From IMG/VR virus record IMGVR_UViG_3300009087_000006, positions 1 through 31,657 of that record: a stretch of DNA of 31,657 bases, one strand, 5' to 3'. The notes below the pieces were generated by a model, which saw only the letters and a program-made list of their open reading frames with translations, was not told where the DNA came from and ran no database searches. A program made the translations under genes and the position numbers. Positions 4,768-11,210 of this stretch are shown here, in pieces; position 1 is the stretch's first letter; each line of letters starts with the position of its first letter. Origin of the DNA: a virus.

Positions 4768-4850
4768 GGAAGGTACCGCTAAATGGTAGGCAACTGGGTC
4801 TGAACCCCAGGGCACGGTAAAACGTGGGCGTTCGATTCGTCTACCTTCCA
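4768..4850 (+). tRNA. tRNA-Ser(UGA), C33 variant
   Basis: Class II tRNA. Acceptor GGAAGGT/ACCTTCC, anticodon stem CTGGG/CCCAG around loop TCTGAAC, variable arm CACG-GTAAAA-CGTG, discriminator A. The 7-nt loop places TGA at 34-36 and C at position 33 instead of U. The stem is identical to that of tRNA-Leu(CAA) at 658, so it may derive from a leucine tRNA, and its charging identity is uncertain. Confidence 0.75.
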
Positions 4851-4863
4851 AATAAAGATATAT

Positions 4864-4939
4864 GGTGATTGAAGGCAAACGGTGAGCCAGTGGTCTGTGA
4901 AACCATTTTTAGCGAGTTCGACTCTCGTCATTCACCCCA
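4864..4939 (+). tRNA. tRNA-His(GUG), CCA encoded
   Basis: It carries the His-specific extra 5' G (G-1) opposite C73. The acceptor GTGATTG/CATTCAC has one T-T mismatch. Anticodon stem GTGGT/ACCAT with loop CTGTGAA (anticodon GTG). T-arm GCGAG/CTCGT-like with loop TTCGACT. CCA is encoded at 4937-4939. Confidence 0.9.
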
Positions 4940-4972
4940 TTCAAGAAAAAAAAACAACGGAGGACAAAAGAT

Positions 4973-6043
4973 ATGAAGACTTTTTTTGCTACGATGATGG
5001 TGTTATTCATGTTGTCGTTTTCGTGTGTATATGGTTGTGGTTCTAAACCAGATATAACACCCCCTACGCCCGTTACACCACCCCCGGTTGTAACACCTGT
5101 TACACCGCCTGTTACACCACCTACTGTTACCGAAAGGGTAGAGTATGGTGAGTATAAAATAACAGGGTCTGAGGTAGACTTTTACTTTAAGAAGCCTATA
5201 GCAGAGTATGGTACCTTTAATTTGTTCATTGGTGGAAAAAAGATTGCCACCATCAAAGGGAATTATCTCAAAGGCAACATTGAGGTTAGAAACTCTAACA
5301 GTACAGGGAAGTTAGTTGTCATCACAGATTTAGTCTATAAAGGTAAAACTAGTCATATAATCTATAGTGATTCTGGTGCGCCGCCCCCTACTCCAGAGCC
5401 AGAACCAGAACCAACACCAGTCAATACAACCACAGAAAATGGGCAATATAGAATAACAGGAAGCGAGGTAGATTTTTATTATAGCAAACCCATTGCAACT
5501 TACGGAACTTTTACTTTGTATATTGCGGATAAAAAGATTGCTGAAATTAAAAGTAACTATAAAGTAGGAAATGTTGAAGTTAGAAACTCTAATAGTACTG
5601 GTAAAATGGTTGTTATCACAGATACAACATATAAAAATAAGACCAGCTATATTAAATATAATTCAGATGCAAGTGTGGAACCAACTCCCCCACCAACACC
5701 TCCATCTGATGAAGCCGAAGAGTCAAGAAGATTTGCCCATGCTAATCATATGAGTTGGAAGGGACAGGGGACTACTATCGTATTCTGCGCGGGGGACGAT
5801 GTAACCAGTGTGACTTTTCATGACACCCCGTTCCATTTTCACATGAAAGATGGATTGGACAAAGGACCTGGTAGAGAACAGTGGACTAACCACTATTTTC
5901 AGGGTAAGTCTGAGACAGGAACTGCTGGTTGGTTTGTCTGGGTAATCGGCGGGAAAAAATATAAATACTATTCCGATGGTAGAGGAGATGGCTTGAGTGA
6001 TTATGTAAAGCATACCGGCGACTGCTATCAAAAGTATAATTAG
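4973..6043 (+). CDS. Repeat-containing secreted lipoprotein
   Basis: 356 aa. A signal peptide ends in a lipobox-like VYGC with Cys22, so the protein is probably lipidated and anchored in the periplasm or outer membrane. A Pro/Thr-rich linker (24-52) is followed by repeat 1 (about 58-131), a Pro/Glu linker (136-150), repeat 2 (about 157-230), a second Pro linker, and a C-terminal domain of about 110 aa. Each repeat contains ITGSEVDFY, IA-YGTF, VEVRNSNSTGK and VVITD. The C-terminal domain is rich in His, Trp and Gly (FHDTPFHFHM). The strong site GGAGGA precedes the ATG. Likely roles are surface remodelling or superinfection exclusion, but only topology and repeats are seen; no family is recognised. 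Confidence 0.85.
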   Translation: MKTFFATMMVLFMLSFSCVYGCGSKPDITPPTPVTPPPVVTPVTPPVTPPTVTERVEYGEYKITGSEVDFYFKKPIAEYGTFNLFIGGKKIATIKGNYLKGNIEVRNSNSTGKLVVITDLVYKGKTSHIIYSDSGAPPPTPEPEPEPTPVNTTTENGQYRITGSEVDFYYSKPIATYGTFTLYIADKKIAEIKSNYKVGNVEVRNSNSTGKMVVITDTTYKNKTSYIKYNSDASVEPTPPPTPPSDEAEESRRFAHANHMSWKGQGTTIVFCAGDDVTSVTFHDTPFHFHMKDGLDKGPGREQWTNHYFQGKSETGTAGWFVWVIGGKKYKYYSDGRGDGLSDYVKHTGDCYQKYN

Positions 6044-6067
6044 ATTTTAACCATTTTTGAGTTTGTG

Positions 6068-6151
6068 GCCCGGGTGGTGTAATTGGTAGGCACACGAGAC
6101 TTAAACTCTCGTGATCGTATGGTCGTGGGGGTTCAACTCCCTCCCCGGGCA
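6068..6151 (+). tRNA. tRNA-Leu(UAA)
   Basis: Class II tRNA. Acceptor GCCCGGG/CCCGGGC, anticodon stem CGAGA/TCTCG with loop CTTAAAC (anticodon TAA), long variable arm, T-loop TTCAACT, discriminator A. No encoded CCA. Confidence 0.94.
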
Positions 6152-6156
6152 AATAT

Positions 6157-6227
6157 AGGAGTATAACTTAATGGTAGAGTAGTGGTCTCCAAAACCAATT
6201 ATGGGGGTTCGATTCCCTCTACTCCTG
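6157..6227 (+). tRNA. tRNA-Trp(CCA)
   Basis: Acceptor AGGAGTA/TACTCCT, anticodon stem GTGGT/ACCAA with loop CTCCAAA (anticodon CCA), T-arm GGGGG/CCCTC with loop TTCGATT, discriminator G as in Trp tRNAs. No encoded CCA. Confidence 0.93.
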
Positions 6228-6285
6228 AGTGTTTTGATTAAATATTAAAGTTAAAGTAAGGTAGTTGAACCAGTATGGAGGCGTT

Positions 6286-6435
6286 ATGAAAAAAAATATT
6301 GTTGCGTTAGTTTTTGTTTTTATGTTATCTTTTGTATTTTCTTGTTTCGCCGGTTACGGTCCTGGACCTGCACCGAGCAGTGGTGACGGTATTCAAGATG
6401 GACCTGGTTGGGAGGATTTTGATCCTGGTAATTAA
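6286..6435 (+). CDS. 49-aa secreted peptide or small lipoprotein
   Basis: The ATG at 6286 is preceded by GGAGG with a short spacer. The product starts MKKNIVALVFVFMLSFVFSC, a signal peptide with a lipobox-like end at Cys20, followed by a short Gly/Pro/Asp-rich mature part (about 29 residues). The signal sequence resembles that of the larger lipoprotein at 4973, suggesting the same export route. Entericidin-like or outer-spanin-like small lipoproteins have this size, but no motif supports either. Confidence 0.65.
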   Translation: MKKNIVALVFVFMLSFVFSCFAGYGPGPAPSSGDGIQDGPGWEDFDPGN

Positions 6436-6469
6436 TTACAAACATCCAATCTTTTATTAAGAGGTAGTT

Positions 6470-6549
6470 GCGGATAGATAGGACAAGGGGCGTCCAGTAG
6501 CCTTCCAAGCTACAGTCTAGTACGCGGAGTTCGACTCTCCCTATCCGCT
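6470..6549 (+). tRNA. tRNA-Gly(UCC)
   Basis: Acceptor GCGGATA/TATCCGC, anticodon stem GTAGC/GCTAC with loop CTTCCAA (anticodon TCC), T-loop TTCGACT with stem GGAG/CTCC. The variable region is about 11 nt, long for a glycine tRNA. Discriminator T, no encoded CCA. Confidence 0.9.
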
Positions 6550-6607
6550 TATAAACTATAAATAGGAAAAGACCATACACATAACCCCAGTAGGCATAAA
6601 AGACTTT

Positions 6608-6994
6608 TTGGTATTTTGGTGGCATACCAATGCTTTGTGTGAATTTGTGCTTTGTGTAATGCTGTTATGTTTTTGTGGATGTGCCCAAAAGTTACACCCA
6701 TTACTGGAAGAGCATCATGGGGGTTTACCATTAAGTGATGCCGATGTTGATATAAGGATAGAGCGTAGAGATTATGTGTCTCTTCAGGTTGTTTGTGCTG
6801 TTGAGTGTTGTAATTTAATGTCGGTGCTGGCTTTTGGTACTACATTTGGATGTGCAAAATTGCGATGTGCAACAAAGAAAATGTGGGAGACAGAGAAGAT
6901 GTGTACTTGTATTATTTGGCTGCCTTATAATATAGATTGGCCATTAAATCACGAAAAGAACCATTGCTATGGTTACCAAGATGTGTTGTATTAA
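6608..6994 (+). CDS. Lipoprotein with an HExxH (zincin-like) motif
   Basis: Up to 128 aa. The reading from TTG 6608 gives a signal segment CEFVLCVMLLCFCGC with lipobox FCGC (Cys25). GTG 6647 or ATG 6659 are alternative starts, and no strong ribosome site decides. The mature part has several cysteines that could form disulfides and ends ...CTCIIWLPYNIDWPLNHEKNHCYGYQD. HEKNH (115-119) followed by CYGY fits the HExxH zinc-metalloprotease signature in a periplasmic lipoprotein. A third metal ligand is not obvious. It could be a periplasmic peptidase or an inactive relative. The remaining 90 residues match nothing I recognise. Confidence 0.65.
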   Translation: MVFWWHTNALCEFVLCVMLLCFCGCAQKLHPLLEEHHGGLPLSDADVDIRIERRDYVSLQVVCAVECCNLMSVLAFGTTFGCAKLRCATKKMWETEKMCTCIIWLPYNIDWPLNHEKNHCYGYQDVLY

Positions 6995-7014
6995 AAAATA
7001 TAACTTCAACAGGT

Positions 7015-7302
7015 ATGGGTGTATATATGGTAGTTTCTTGTTCTGCTTATAGATCTTGTTGCTTCAATAACAAAAAGGTAACTTCTCTCAAAAATATACC
7101 TAAAGACTTACCTATTTTTGCTTCTAAAAACAGAAAGATAGTTGGGATGGTGGTTTTTCAAGGAGGGCGTTGGTATTTATCACTAAAACCTGATTTTAGC
7201 CCTATGGCTTATCCTTATACCGCCTATGGGGTTTTTAGCACTAGAGAAAAGTGTATTGATCATGGTGTTAAACTTGGTTATGACTTTTTTATAGGTGACT
7301 AA
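7015..7302 (+). CDS. Small unknown protein
   Basis: 95 aa from the ATG at 7015. The frame is open further upstream but only with weak starts overlapping the lipoprotein gene, and ATG 7027 is another option. The middle reads KNRKIVGMVVFQGGRWYLSL and then ends with TREKCIDHGVKLGYDFF, an alpha/beta pattern typical of small phage accessory proteins. I see no metal or catalytic motif. It is followed by a chain of overlapping small genes (7304, 7477), suggesting one operon. Confidence 0.6.
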   Translation: MGVYMVVSCSAYRSCCFNNKKVTSLKNIPKDLPIFASKNRKIVGMVVFQGGRWYLSLKPDFSPMAYPYTAYGVFSTREKCIDHGVKLGYDFFIGD

Positions 7303-7303
7303 T

Positions 7304-7480
7304 ATGAGATGCCATTTATGTTTTAAAGAAATTGATTTAGAGTTGACAGAAGAGGAAGAATCAGATATAATAAACATTATGCAACAATTCAATGTTTGTA
7401 TGGTTTGTATTGAGTGTAGTAATATTACAAAAAAGGTAGAAGAAGATCCAGATATTTTAAAATATTGGTCCGCTATATGA
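7304..7480 (+). CDS. 58-aa double-CxxC protein
   Basis: The ATG at 7304 is preceded by AGGTGA at good spacing, so it is preferred over the in-frame GTG at 7295. CHLC at residues 3-6 and CMVCIEC around residue 31 give a likely four-cysteine zinc site separated by an acidic helix (LELTEEEESDIINIMQQ). The stop TGA overlaps the next ATG (ATGA), showing translational coupling. The function is unknown. Confidence 0.7.
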   Translation: MRCHLCFKEIDLELTEEEESDIINIMQQFNVCMVCIECSNITKKVEEDPDILKYWSAI

Positions 7481-7962
7481 GTTGTAAACAACACAGTAGT
7501 ATTATTTTTGATGGTTGGGATTGGACAGAGTTAGCTCAAGCATGGAATGTGTATATACCTAGTAGTTATGCCGGGAAAGACATGTATGCCTATGCGGAGA
7601 AGAGACGCTTAAATCCAGTGTCTGATAATAAGGTTGTATTTTCAAAAGAAACTAATCTTGAAGATTTTATGTCAGATATAGATTGGTCAATAAATGAATT
7701 TGAAAACTTTGAAGACTATGACCCTATACTTTGGTACATAAACCTAGCCCTCAAAAGAGGATGGGAACAGGGGTATGAATTAAAGAGTAGAGTGATTGCA
7801 AGGATGGCAAGTGATGTGCGCTGTTTTGCTTATAAACTTTCAAAGAGTTCTCATAACTATCTGGCTCCTCTTTGGGAGGGTCTTTCCAGGATTGAGGACG
7901 ATGAAACACTTCTTAGACTTATTAGCGTACATTATCCCTTACTTGCTTCAATGTGGGATTAG
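7477..7962 (+). CDS. Unknown soluble protein
   Basis: 161 aa from ATG 7477, coupled to the preceding gene by an ATGA overlap. Composition is ordinary and rich in Trp and acidic residues, with a predicted helical C-terminal half (ALKRGWEQGYELKSRVIARM and LAPLWEGLSRIEDDETLLRL). No signal peptide, membrane segment or known catalytic motif is visible. It ends just before tRNA-Ser(GCU). I do not recognise the family. Confidence 0.75.
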   Translation: MSCKQHSSIIFDGWDWTELAQAWNVYIPSSYAGKDMYAYAEKRRLNPVSDNKVVFSKETNLEDFMSDIDWSINEFENFEDYDPILWYINLALKRGWEQGYELKSRVIARMASDVRCFAYKLSKSSHNYLAPLWEGLSRIEDDETLLRLISVHYPLLASMWD

Positions 7963-7970
7963 TGCTTTTA

Positions 7971-8053
7971 GGAGAAGTCCCATAACGGTATTGGAGCGGT
8001 TTGCTAAACCGTCGCTGGTAAAACAGTTCCGGGTTCGATTCCCGGCTTCTCCA
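7971..8053 (+). tRNA. tRNA-Ser(GCU)
   Basis: Class II tRNA. Acceptor GGAGAAG/CTTCTCC, anticodon stem CGGT/ACCG with loop TTGCTAA (anticodon GCT), variable arm around CGCTGGTAAAACAG, T-arm CCGGG/CCCGG with loop TTCGATT, discriminator A. Confidence 0.93.
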
Positions 8054-8070
8054 AAACAATAAGAGGGTTT

Positions 8071-8406
8071 ATGGAACAAGTTGACACATTTATTGCCACA
8101 ATATATTGTGGCTTACGCGCAGGGTACTCTGATAAGATTACAGACCTTGATTTAATCAGAGATTGGTGTAAGTCATACTGCAACTCTGTTGGGTTTTGTG
8201 TTTCATTCACACCGACTGAGTTTATATATAAGGATGGTTCCGAGCCTGGGGTTATCATAGGGATAATAAACTATCCGAGGTTTCCTAAAGATAAAAAAGA
8301 CTTAAAAAGTATTGCTTTGTATATTGCAACTAAGGTAGCCACTATTTCAGAGCAAAAAAGAATATCTATTTTGTTTCCAGATACAACTATTACATTGGAG
8401 ATTTAG
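8071..8406 (+). CDS. Conserved phage protein of unknown function
   Basis: 111 aa, ATG with AAGAGGG upstream. It resembles, from memory, a small protein found in many tailed phages: TFIATIYCGLRAGY at the start, FTPTEFIYKDG in the middle, IIGIINYPRFP, and a C-terminal PDTT near the end. The role of that group is not known to me. It lies between tRNA-Ser and the 5'-nucleotidase and is separated from the latter by one base, so the two are co-translated. No membrane segments. Confidence 0.75.
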   Translation: MEQVDTFIATIYCGLRAGYSDKITDLDLIRDWCKSYCNSVGFCVSFTPTEFIYKDGSEPGVIIGIINYPRFPKDKKDLKSIALYIATKVATISEQKRISILFPDTTITLEI

Positions 8407-8407
8407 A

Positions 8408-9073
8408 ATGAAGCAGGTAGTGATTGATATTGATGGTATCTTGTGGAATATAGCACCATACTGGCACAAAGAGCTTATAAAAATAAACCCGGACTGCCCT
8501 TTTCCAGGGCTCACAACTTGGGAATTTTTTAAAAAGTATATGTCTTGGTCAGAAGCAGCCGCCGCTGTTACAAAAGTTCATATGAATCAAGACAAATATA
8601 AGCCTTTTAATAATGCAAATATACTTACAAGCAAGTTAAATGCGGCTGGGTATAAAACAATAATAGCTTCACACAGACACGAAGACTCTAGGGATGTTAC
8701 AGTTAGATGGCTTCGTAAAAACAATATTTATTTTGATAGTTTATATGTAGGAGCAGACAAGCATGTTTATTTAGAAGACAAAGACACTGTTTTGTTTATA
8801 GATGATTGTCCTGCTAGTCAAAAAATAGCAATAGATAAAGGTATTACTACAATGTCTATACGTTATCCATATAATGAGCATATGTATAATGTTATTTTTT
8901 ATGAAGATTTAGATCATTTAATTTCTGGTATAGATTTGTGGTTAGAACATCAGACTGGAAGGCATATAGGAAGGCGAGTTTCTTGCGCTTTGAACAGCCT
9001 TAGAACCGCAATCCCCGAACGGTGTTCGGGGTCAGGTTCTTGTAAAACACCACAAGTTAGGAATAGTTCTTGA
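8408..9073 (+). CDS. HAD-superfamily 5'(3')-deoxyribonucleotidase, C-terminus altered by an IS insertion
   Basis: 221 aa. HAD motif I is DIDGILW at residues 7-13 (nucleophile and acid/base aspartates), motif II is IIASHR (about 84-89), and motif IV is FIDDCP (about 137-142). The order and size fit the phage 5'(3')-deoxyribonucleotidase/HAD class, which removes the 5' phosphate from (deoxy)nucleotides. ATG with GGAG. From residue about 197 the coding sequence belongs to the left end of the TnpB element at 8995, so the last roughly 25 residues (with PERCSGSGSCKTPQ) are foreign. Joining the flanks gives CALNSTDQSGGVV and a stop inside tRNA-Leu. The catalytic core lies before the insertion, so activity may survive. 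Confidence 0.88.
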   Translation: MKQVVIDIDGILWNIAPYWHKELIKINPDCPFPGLTTWEFFKKYMSWSEAAAAVTKVHMNQDKYKPFNNANILTSKLNAAGYKTIIASHRHEDSRDVTVRWLRKNNIYFDSLYVGADKHVYLEDKDTVLFIDDCPASQKIAIDKGITTMSIRYPYNEHMYNVIFYEDLDHLISGIDLWLEHQTGRHIGRRVSCALNSLRTAIPERCSGSGSCKTPQVRNSS

Positions 9074-9098
9074 CTTTTACTTCTAAACAGGGTATAGT
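9070..9098 (+). promoter_or_regulatory. Promoter for tnpB, probably leaderless
   Basis: TTGACT (9070-9075), 17-bp spacer, TATAGT (9093-9098). The ATG of tnpB at 9105 falls 6-7 nt after the -10 box, where transcription would start, and no Shine-Dalgarno site fits in between. This suggests a leaderless mRNA. Confidence 0.65.
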
Positions 9099-9104
9099 GA
9101 TTAA

Positions 9105-10208
9105 ATGATAGTTAGGGAGCTCAAATTAAAATTGACCTCAAATCAGGTCTCCAAGTTAAACACTCAACTGTTTTATTTAACGGGGGTGTATAACTGGGCT
9201 GTGCGTACTATTGAGCTTAATGCTGTCAATAAAATCTACTACTCAAAGTTTGATTTCGTCAACTTGTTAGCTAACCACAGCAAAACTCTGGGAATTCCTT
9301 CTCATACATTGCAGGGAATTTTAGAGCAGGCTTTTATAGCCTGGCAGAGATGTTTCAAAAAGCTTGCTAAGAAGCCCAGGCTTAAGTCTGTTAGGAATAA
9401 GTTGAATTCAATACCTTTTCCTGATGCAATTTCTGGCACAAGGATCACGGATAAAACTATTGGAATTCCTGGGTTGGGTCAAGTTAGATTTTACAAACAA
9501 GATCTTCCCAAAGGTAAAGTTAAGTGTGCCCGAGCAGTACGAAGAGCCTCTGGTTGGTATCTTCAGCTTTCCATAGATGCTCAGCACCACTTCCCCATTA
9601 AGGAAACTTTTGATAAGGTAGGCATCGACACAGGGTTTAAGCATTTGGCTGTTCTATCCAACGGTACTAAGTTTGAAAACCAGCGCAATTTTATTAAAGG
9701 ACAGAAGCGCTTAGCTCAGGCACAACGTGGCAGCAATAAAAAGCTTGTCGCCCGGCTGCATGAGCGTACCAAGAACAGACGGAAAGATTATAATCACAAG
9801 ATTTCCAGGCAAATAGTTGAAGCTTTTCAAGAGATTTACATCACTAATGATAACTTGCAAAGTCAATCTAAAATGTTCGGTAAATCAGTACACGACGCAG
9901 GGATCAATCAACTAAAACAATTCATTTTATACAAGGGTGACACTCACGGTAGAAAATGTGTTTTAGTTGATTCAAAAAACACCACCATGACCTGTTCAAA
10001 CTGTGGAATTTTAAGTGGTCCCACAGGATTGATCGGGCTTGTTGTAAGGAACTGGGAATGCAGTGCTTGTGGGGCACAACATGATCGCGATATCAACGCG
10101 GCTAAAGTAATTCTCAATACTGGGCTCGGATGGAGCCTCGAAAACACTGAAACTCACGCTGTAAAGCCGGAGATTTTCAGACTGGAATCGTCGGGCGGCG
10201 CCCGATGA
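9105..10208 (+). CDS. tnpB: TnpB RNA-guided endonuclease (OrfB family)
   Basis: 367 aa, usual size for compact TnpB. It is the presumed RNA-guided DNA nuclease of IS200/IS605 elements, guided by an omegaRNA made from the right end. N-terminal OrfB helix-turn region at 1-100; RuvC-I GIDTGFKHLAV with Asp175; RuvC-II region YITNDNLQ with Asp249 where most TnpBs have Glu in an EDL motif; zinc finger CSNC...CSAC (Cys297, 300, 319, 322); RuvC-III DRDINAA with Asp329. The Asp at RuvC-II resembles a subgroup reading GDV/NDN followed by a K-SV-DAG helix, so loss of activity should not be assumed. The 3' end overlaps the omegaRNA. AT content and codon use are mildly different from its neighbours (more GC). 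Confidence 0.95.
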   Translation: MIVRELKLKLTSNQVSKLNTQLFYLTGVYNWAVRTIELNAVNKIYYSKFDFVNLLANHSKTLGIPSHTLQGILEQAFIAWQRCFKKLAKKPRLKSVRNKLNSIPFPDAISGTRITDKTIGIPGLGQVRFYKQDLPKGKVKCARAVRRASGWYLQLSIDAQHHFPIKETFDKVGIDTGFKHLAVLSNGTKFENQRNFIKGQKRLAQAQRGSNKKLVARLHERTKNRRKDYNHKISRQIVEAFQEIYITNDNLQSQSKMFGKSVHDAGINQLKQFILYKGDTHGRKCVLVDSKNTTMTCSNCGILSGPTGLIGLVVRNWECSACGAQHDRDINAAKVILNTGLGWSLENTETHAVKPEIFRLESSGGAR

Positions 10209-10215
10209 GCATCAA
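10120..10215 (+). ncRNA. Putative omegaRNA overlapping the 3' end of tnpB
   Basis: Stem 1 is GGCTC/GAGCC. Stem 2 is CTGAA/TTCAG, enclosing GCT-GTAA-AGC (GNRA loop). Stem 3 is CGTC/GATG, with inner GGGC/GCCC. The scaffold ends CATCAA, and the guide would be the flank CAGTACAGATCAATC. Its position at the right end overlapping tnpB is the known arrangement for TnpB omegaRNAs. Transcription is inferred. Confidence 0.65.
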
Positions 10216-10231
10216 CAGTACAGATCAATCA

Positions 10232-10314
10232 GGGGGAGTGGTGTAGTGGTAGCCACGACAGGCTTAGACCCTGTTGCTCGAAAGGGTGTGGGAGTTCGAA
10301 TCTCCCCTCCCCCA
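10232..10314 (+). tRNA. tRNA-Leu(UAG)
   Basis: Class II tRNA. Acceptor GGGGGAG/CTCCCCC, anticodon stem ACAGG/CCTGT with loop CTTAGAC (anticodon TAG, reading CUA), variable arm CTCGAAAGGG-like, T-arm GGGAG/CTCCC with loop TTCGAAT, discriminator A. It lies 16 nt after the TnpB element, which thus landed between a nucleotidase gene and this tRNA. Confidence 0.94.
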
Positions 10315-10334
10315 CATCCACATGAGGAGATATT

Positions 10335-10547
10335 ATGGGTTATAGACTCGATTTTGCAATAATAGTTACTGAGTTGGATCCAACAGCAGAAAAAGAAGAG
10401 GGGGTAGATAACCTGGTGTCTTTTGTTTCGGCTGGGGGTGAAAAAGTGCTTGCTCCACAAATCACTGTGTATGGAGATACAATAGAGACACTTTTTGAAG
10501 ATCTCAATCTACATCTTAACGGCGTTAAAGGATTTTTGTACAAATAA
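10335..10547 (+). CDS. Small unknown protein
   Basis: 70 aa, ATG preceded by GAGGAG. It reads as a compact alpha/beta protein (YRLDFAIIVTELDP, then ITVYGDTIETLFEDLNLHL), with no cysteine pairs, no signal peptide and no catalytic motif. It ends 2 nt before the DNA glycosylase start codon, so the two genes are translated together. I do not recognise the family. Confidence 0.7.
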   Translation: MGYRLDFAIIVTELDPTAEKEEGVDNLVSFVSAGGEKVLAPQITVYGDTIETLFEDLNLHLNGVKGFLYK

Positions 10548-10549
10548 TA

Positions 10550-11164
10550 ATGATAAATCCCTCTAAAATAACTAATTACGATCTTTCTGATAATGAATTG
10601 GAGGAAGCCATTCTTTTTTGGATATTAGCAGCAGGAAAGAATGGTACAGTAGCAGCCAGATGTCTTGATACGCTAATGCGTAAAACAGGTGGCTATGTTC
10701 TTGGTCCTTTTGAGGCAATAAGACTTGCTCTGCGTAATCAAAACGCAGGTTGGCTTCCTTTTGGTACATACAAGAAACTTTCATCCTGGTTGAAAGAATC
10801 AGGAGTAGGTTGTTACAACCATAAGGCACGCACAATATCCGAATTAACTGATTCGTATATAGATTTAAGAAGGTGTACCCCTGAGGATCTTGAGTCTATT
10901 TATGGGATAGGGAGAAAAACCTCCCGTTGCTTTATTCTTCATAGTAGGGCAAAGGCTCAATGTGCTGGGTTAGATACCCATATTCTTTGTTTTCTAGATA
11001 TGATAGGAGTAGGGGCTGTCCCAAAAAATACTCCAAGCTCAAAAAAAGAATACCTTAGACTGGAAAAGGAGTTTTTGGATCAAGCTAAAAAATATGATAA
11101 AACCCCAGCAGAGTTAGATCTTGTTGTGTGGAATGAGCTTAAAATTGCTTCTAAAATAATGTAA
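10550..11164 (+). CDS. HhH-GPD DNA glycosylase (endonuclease III-like)
   Basis: 204 aa. The helix-hairpin-helix IYGIGRKTSR (118-126) carries Lys123, the Schiff-base lysine of bifunctional Nth-type glycosylase/AP lyases. The catalytic Asp follows in LDTHIL (Asp142), as in the VDTHV motif of endonuclease III. The C-terminal four-cysteine iron-sulfur loop of Nth is absent, so it belongs to a cluster-lacking branch. It excises damaged or modified bases and nicks the abasic site. With the nearby Dam-type methyltransferase it could act in phage DNA repair or in attack on modified DNA (inference). No Shine-Dalgarno is seen; translation is likely coupled to the gene before. Confidence 0.85.
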   Translation: MINPSKITNYDLSDNELEEAILFWILAAGKNGTVAARCLDTLMRKTGGYVLGPFEAIRLALRNQNAGWLPFGTYKKLSSWLKESGVGCYNHKARTISELTDSYIDLRRCTPEDLESIYGIGRKTSRCFILHSRAKAQCAGLDTHILCFLDMIGVGAVPKNTPSSKKEYLRLEKEFLDQAKKYDKTPAELDLVVWNELKIASKIM

Positions 11165-11210
11165 CCATGTATATAGTAGTCTCTTTTAATCTTAATGTAG
11201 GTAATAGTCC

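Larger units (their letters stand above)
8995..10215 (+). mobile_element. IS200/IS605-family element, TnpB only (IS1341-like)
   Basis: The left end starts CAGCCTTAGAACCGCAA, with an 8-bp hairpin and 3-nt loop at 9013-9031. The right end finishes GATGAGCATCAA after the stop of tnpB. Boundaries are defined by alignment with the miniature copy at 4014-4214 and by flank continuity. There is no Y1 transposase (TnpA), so mobility would need a helper in trans. No target duplication is seen, as expected for this family. The flank before the end is TTTGA(A), compared with TATGA(T) in the other copy, which may reflect the target/TAM motif. Confidence 0.88.

Noticed and set aside
5723-6152. Reverse-strand ORFs over the lipoprotein and tRNA-Leu
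   Set aside because: Shadow frames of the lipoprotein gene, running into a tRNA; no ribosome sites.
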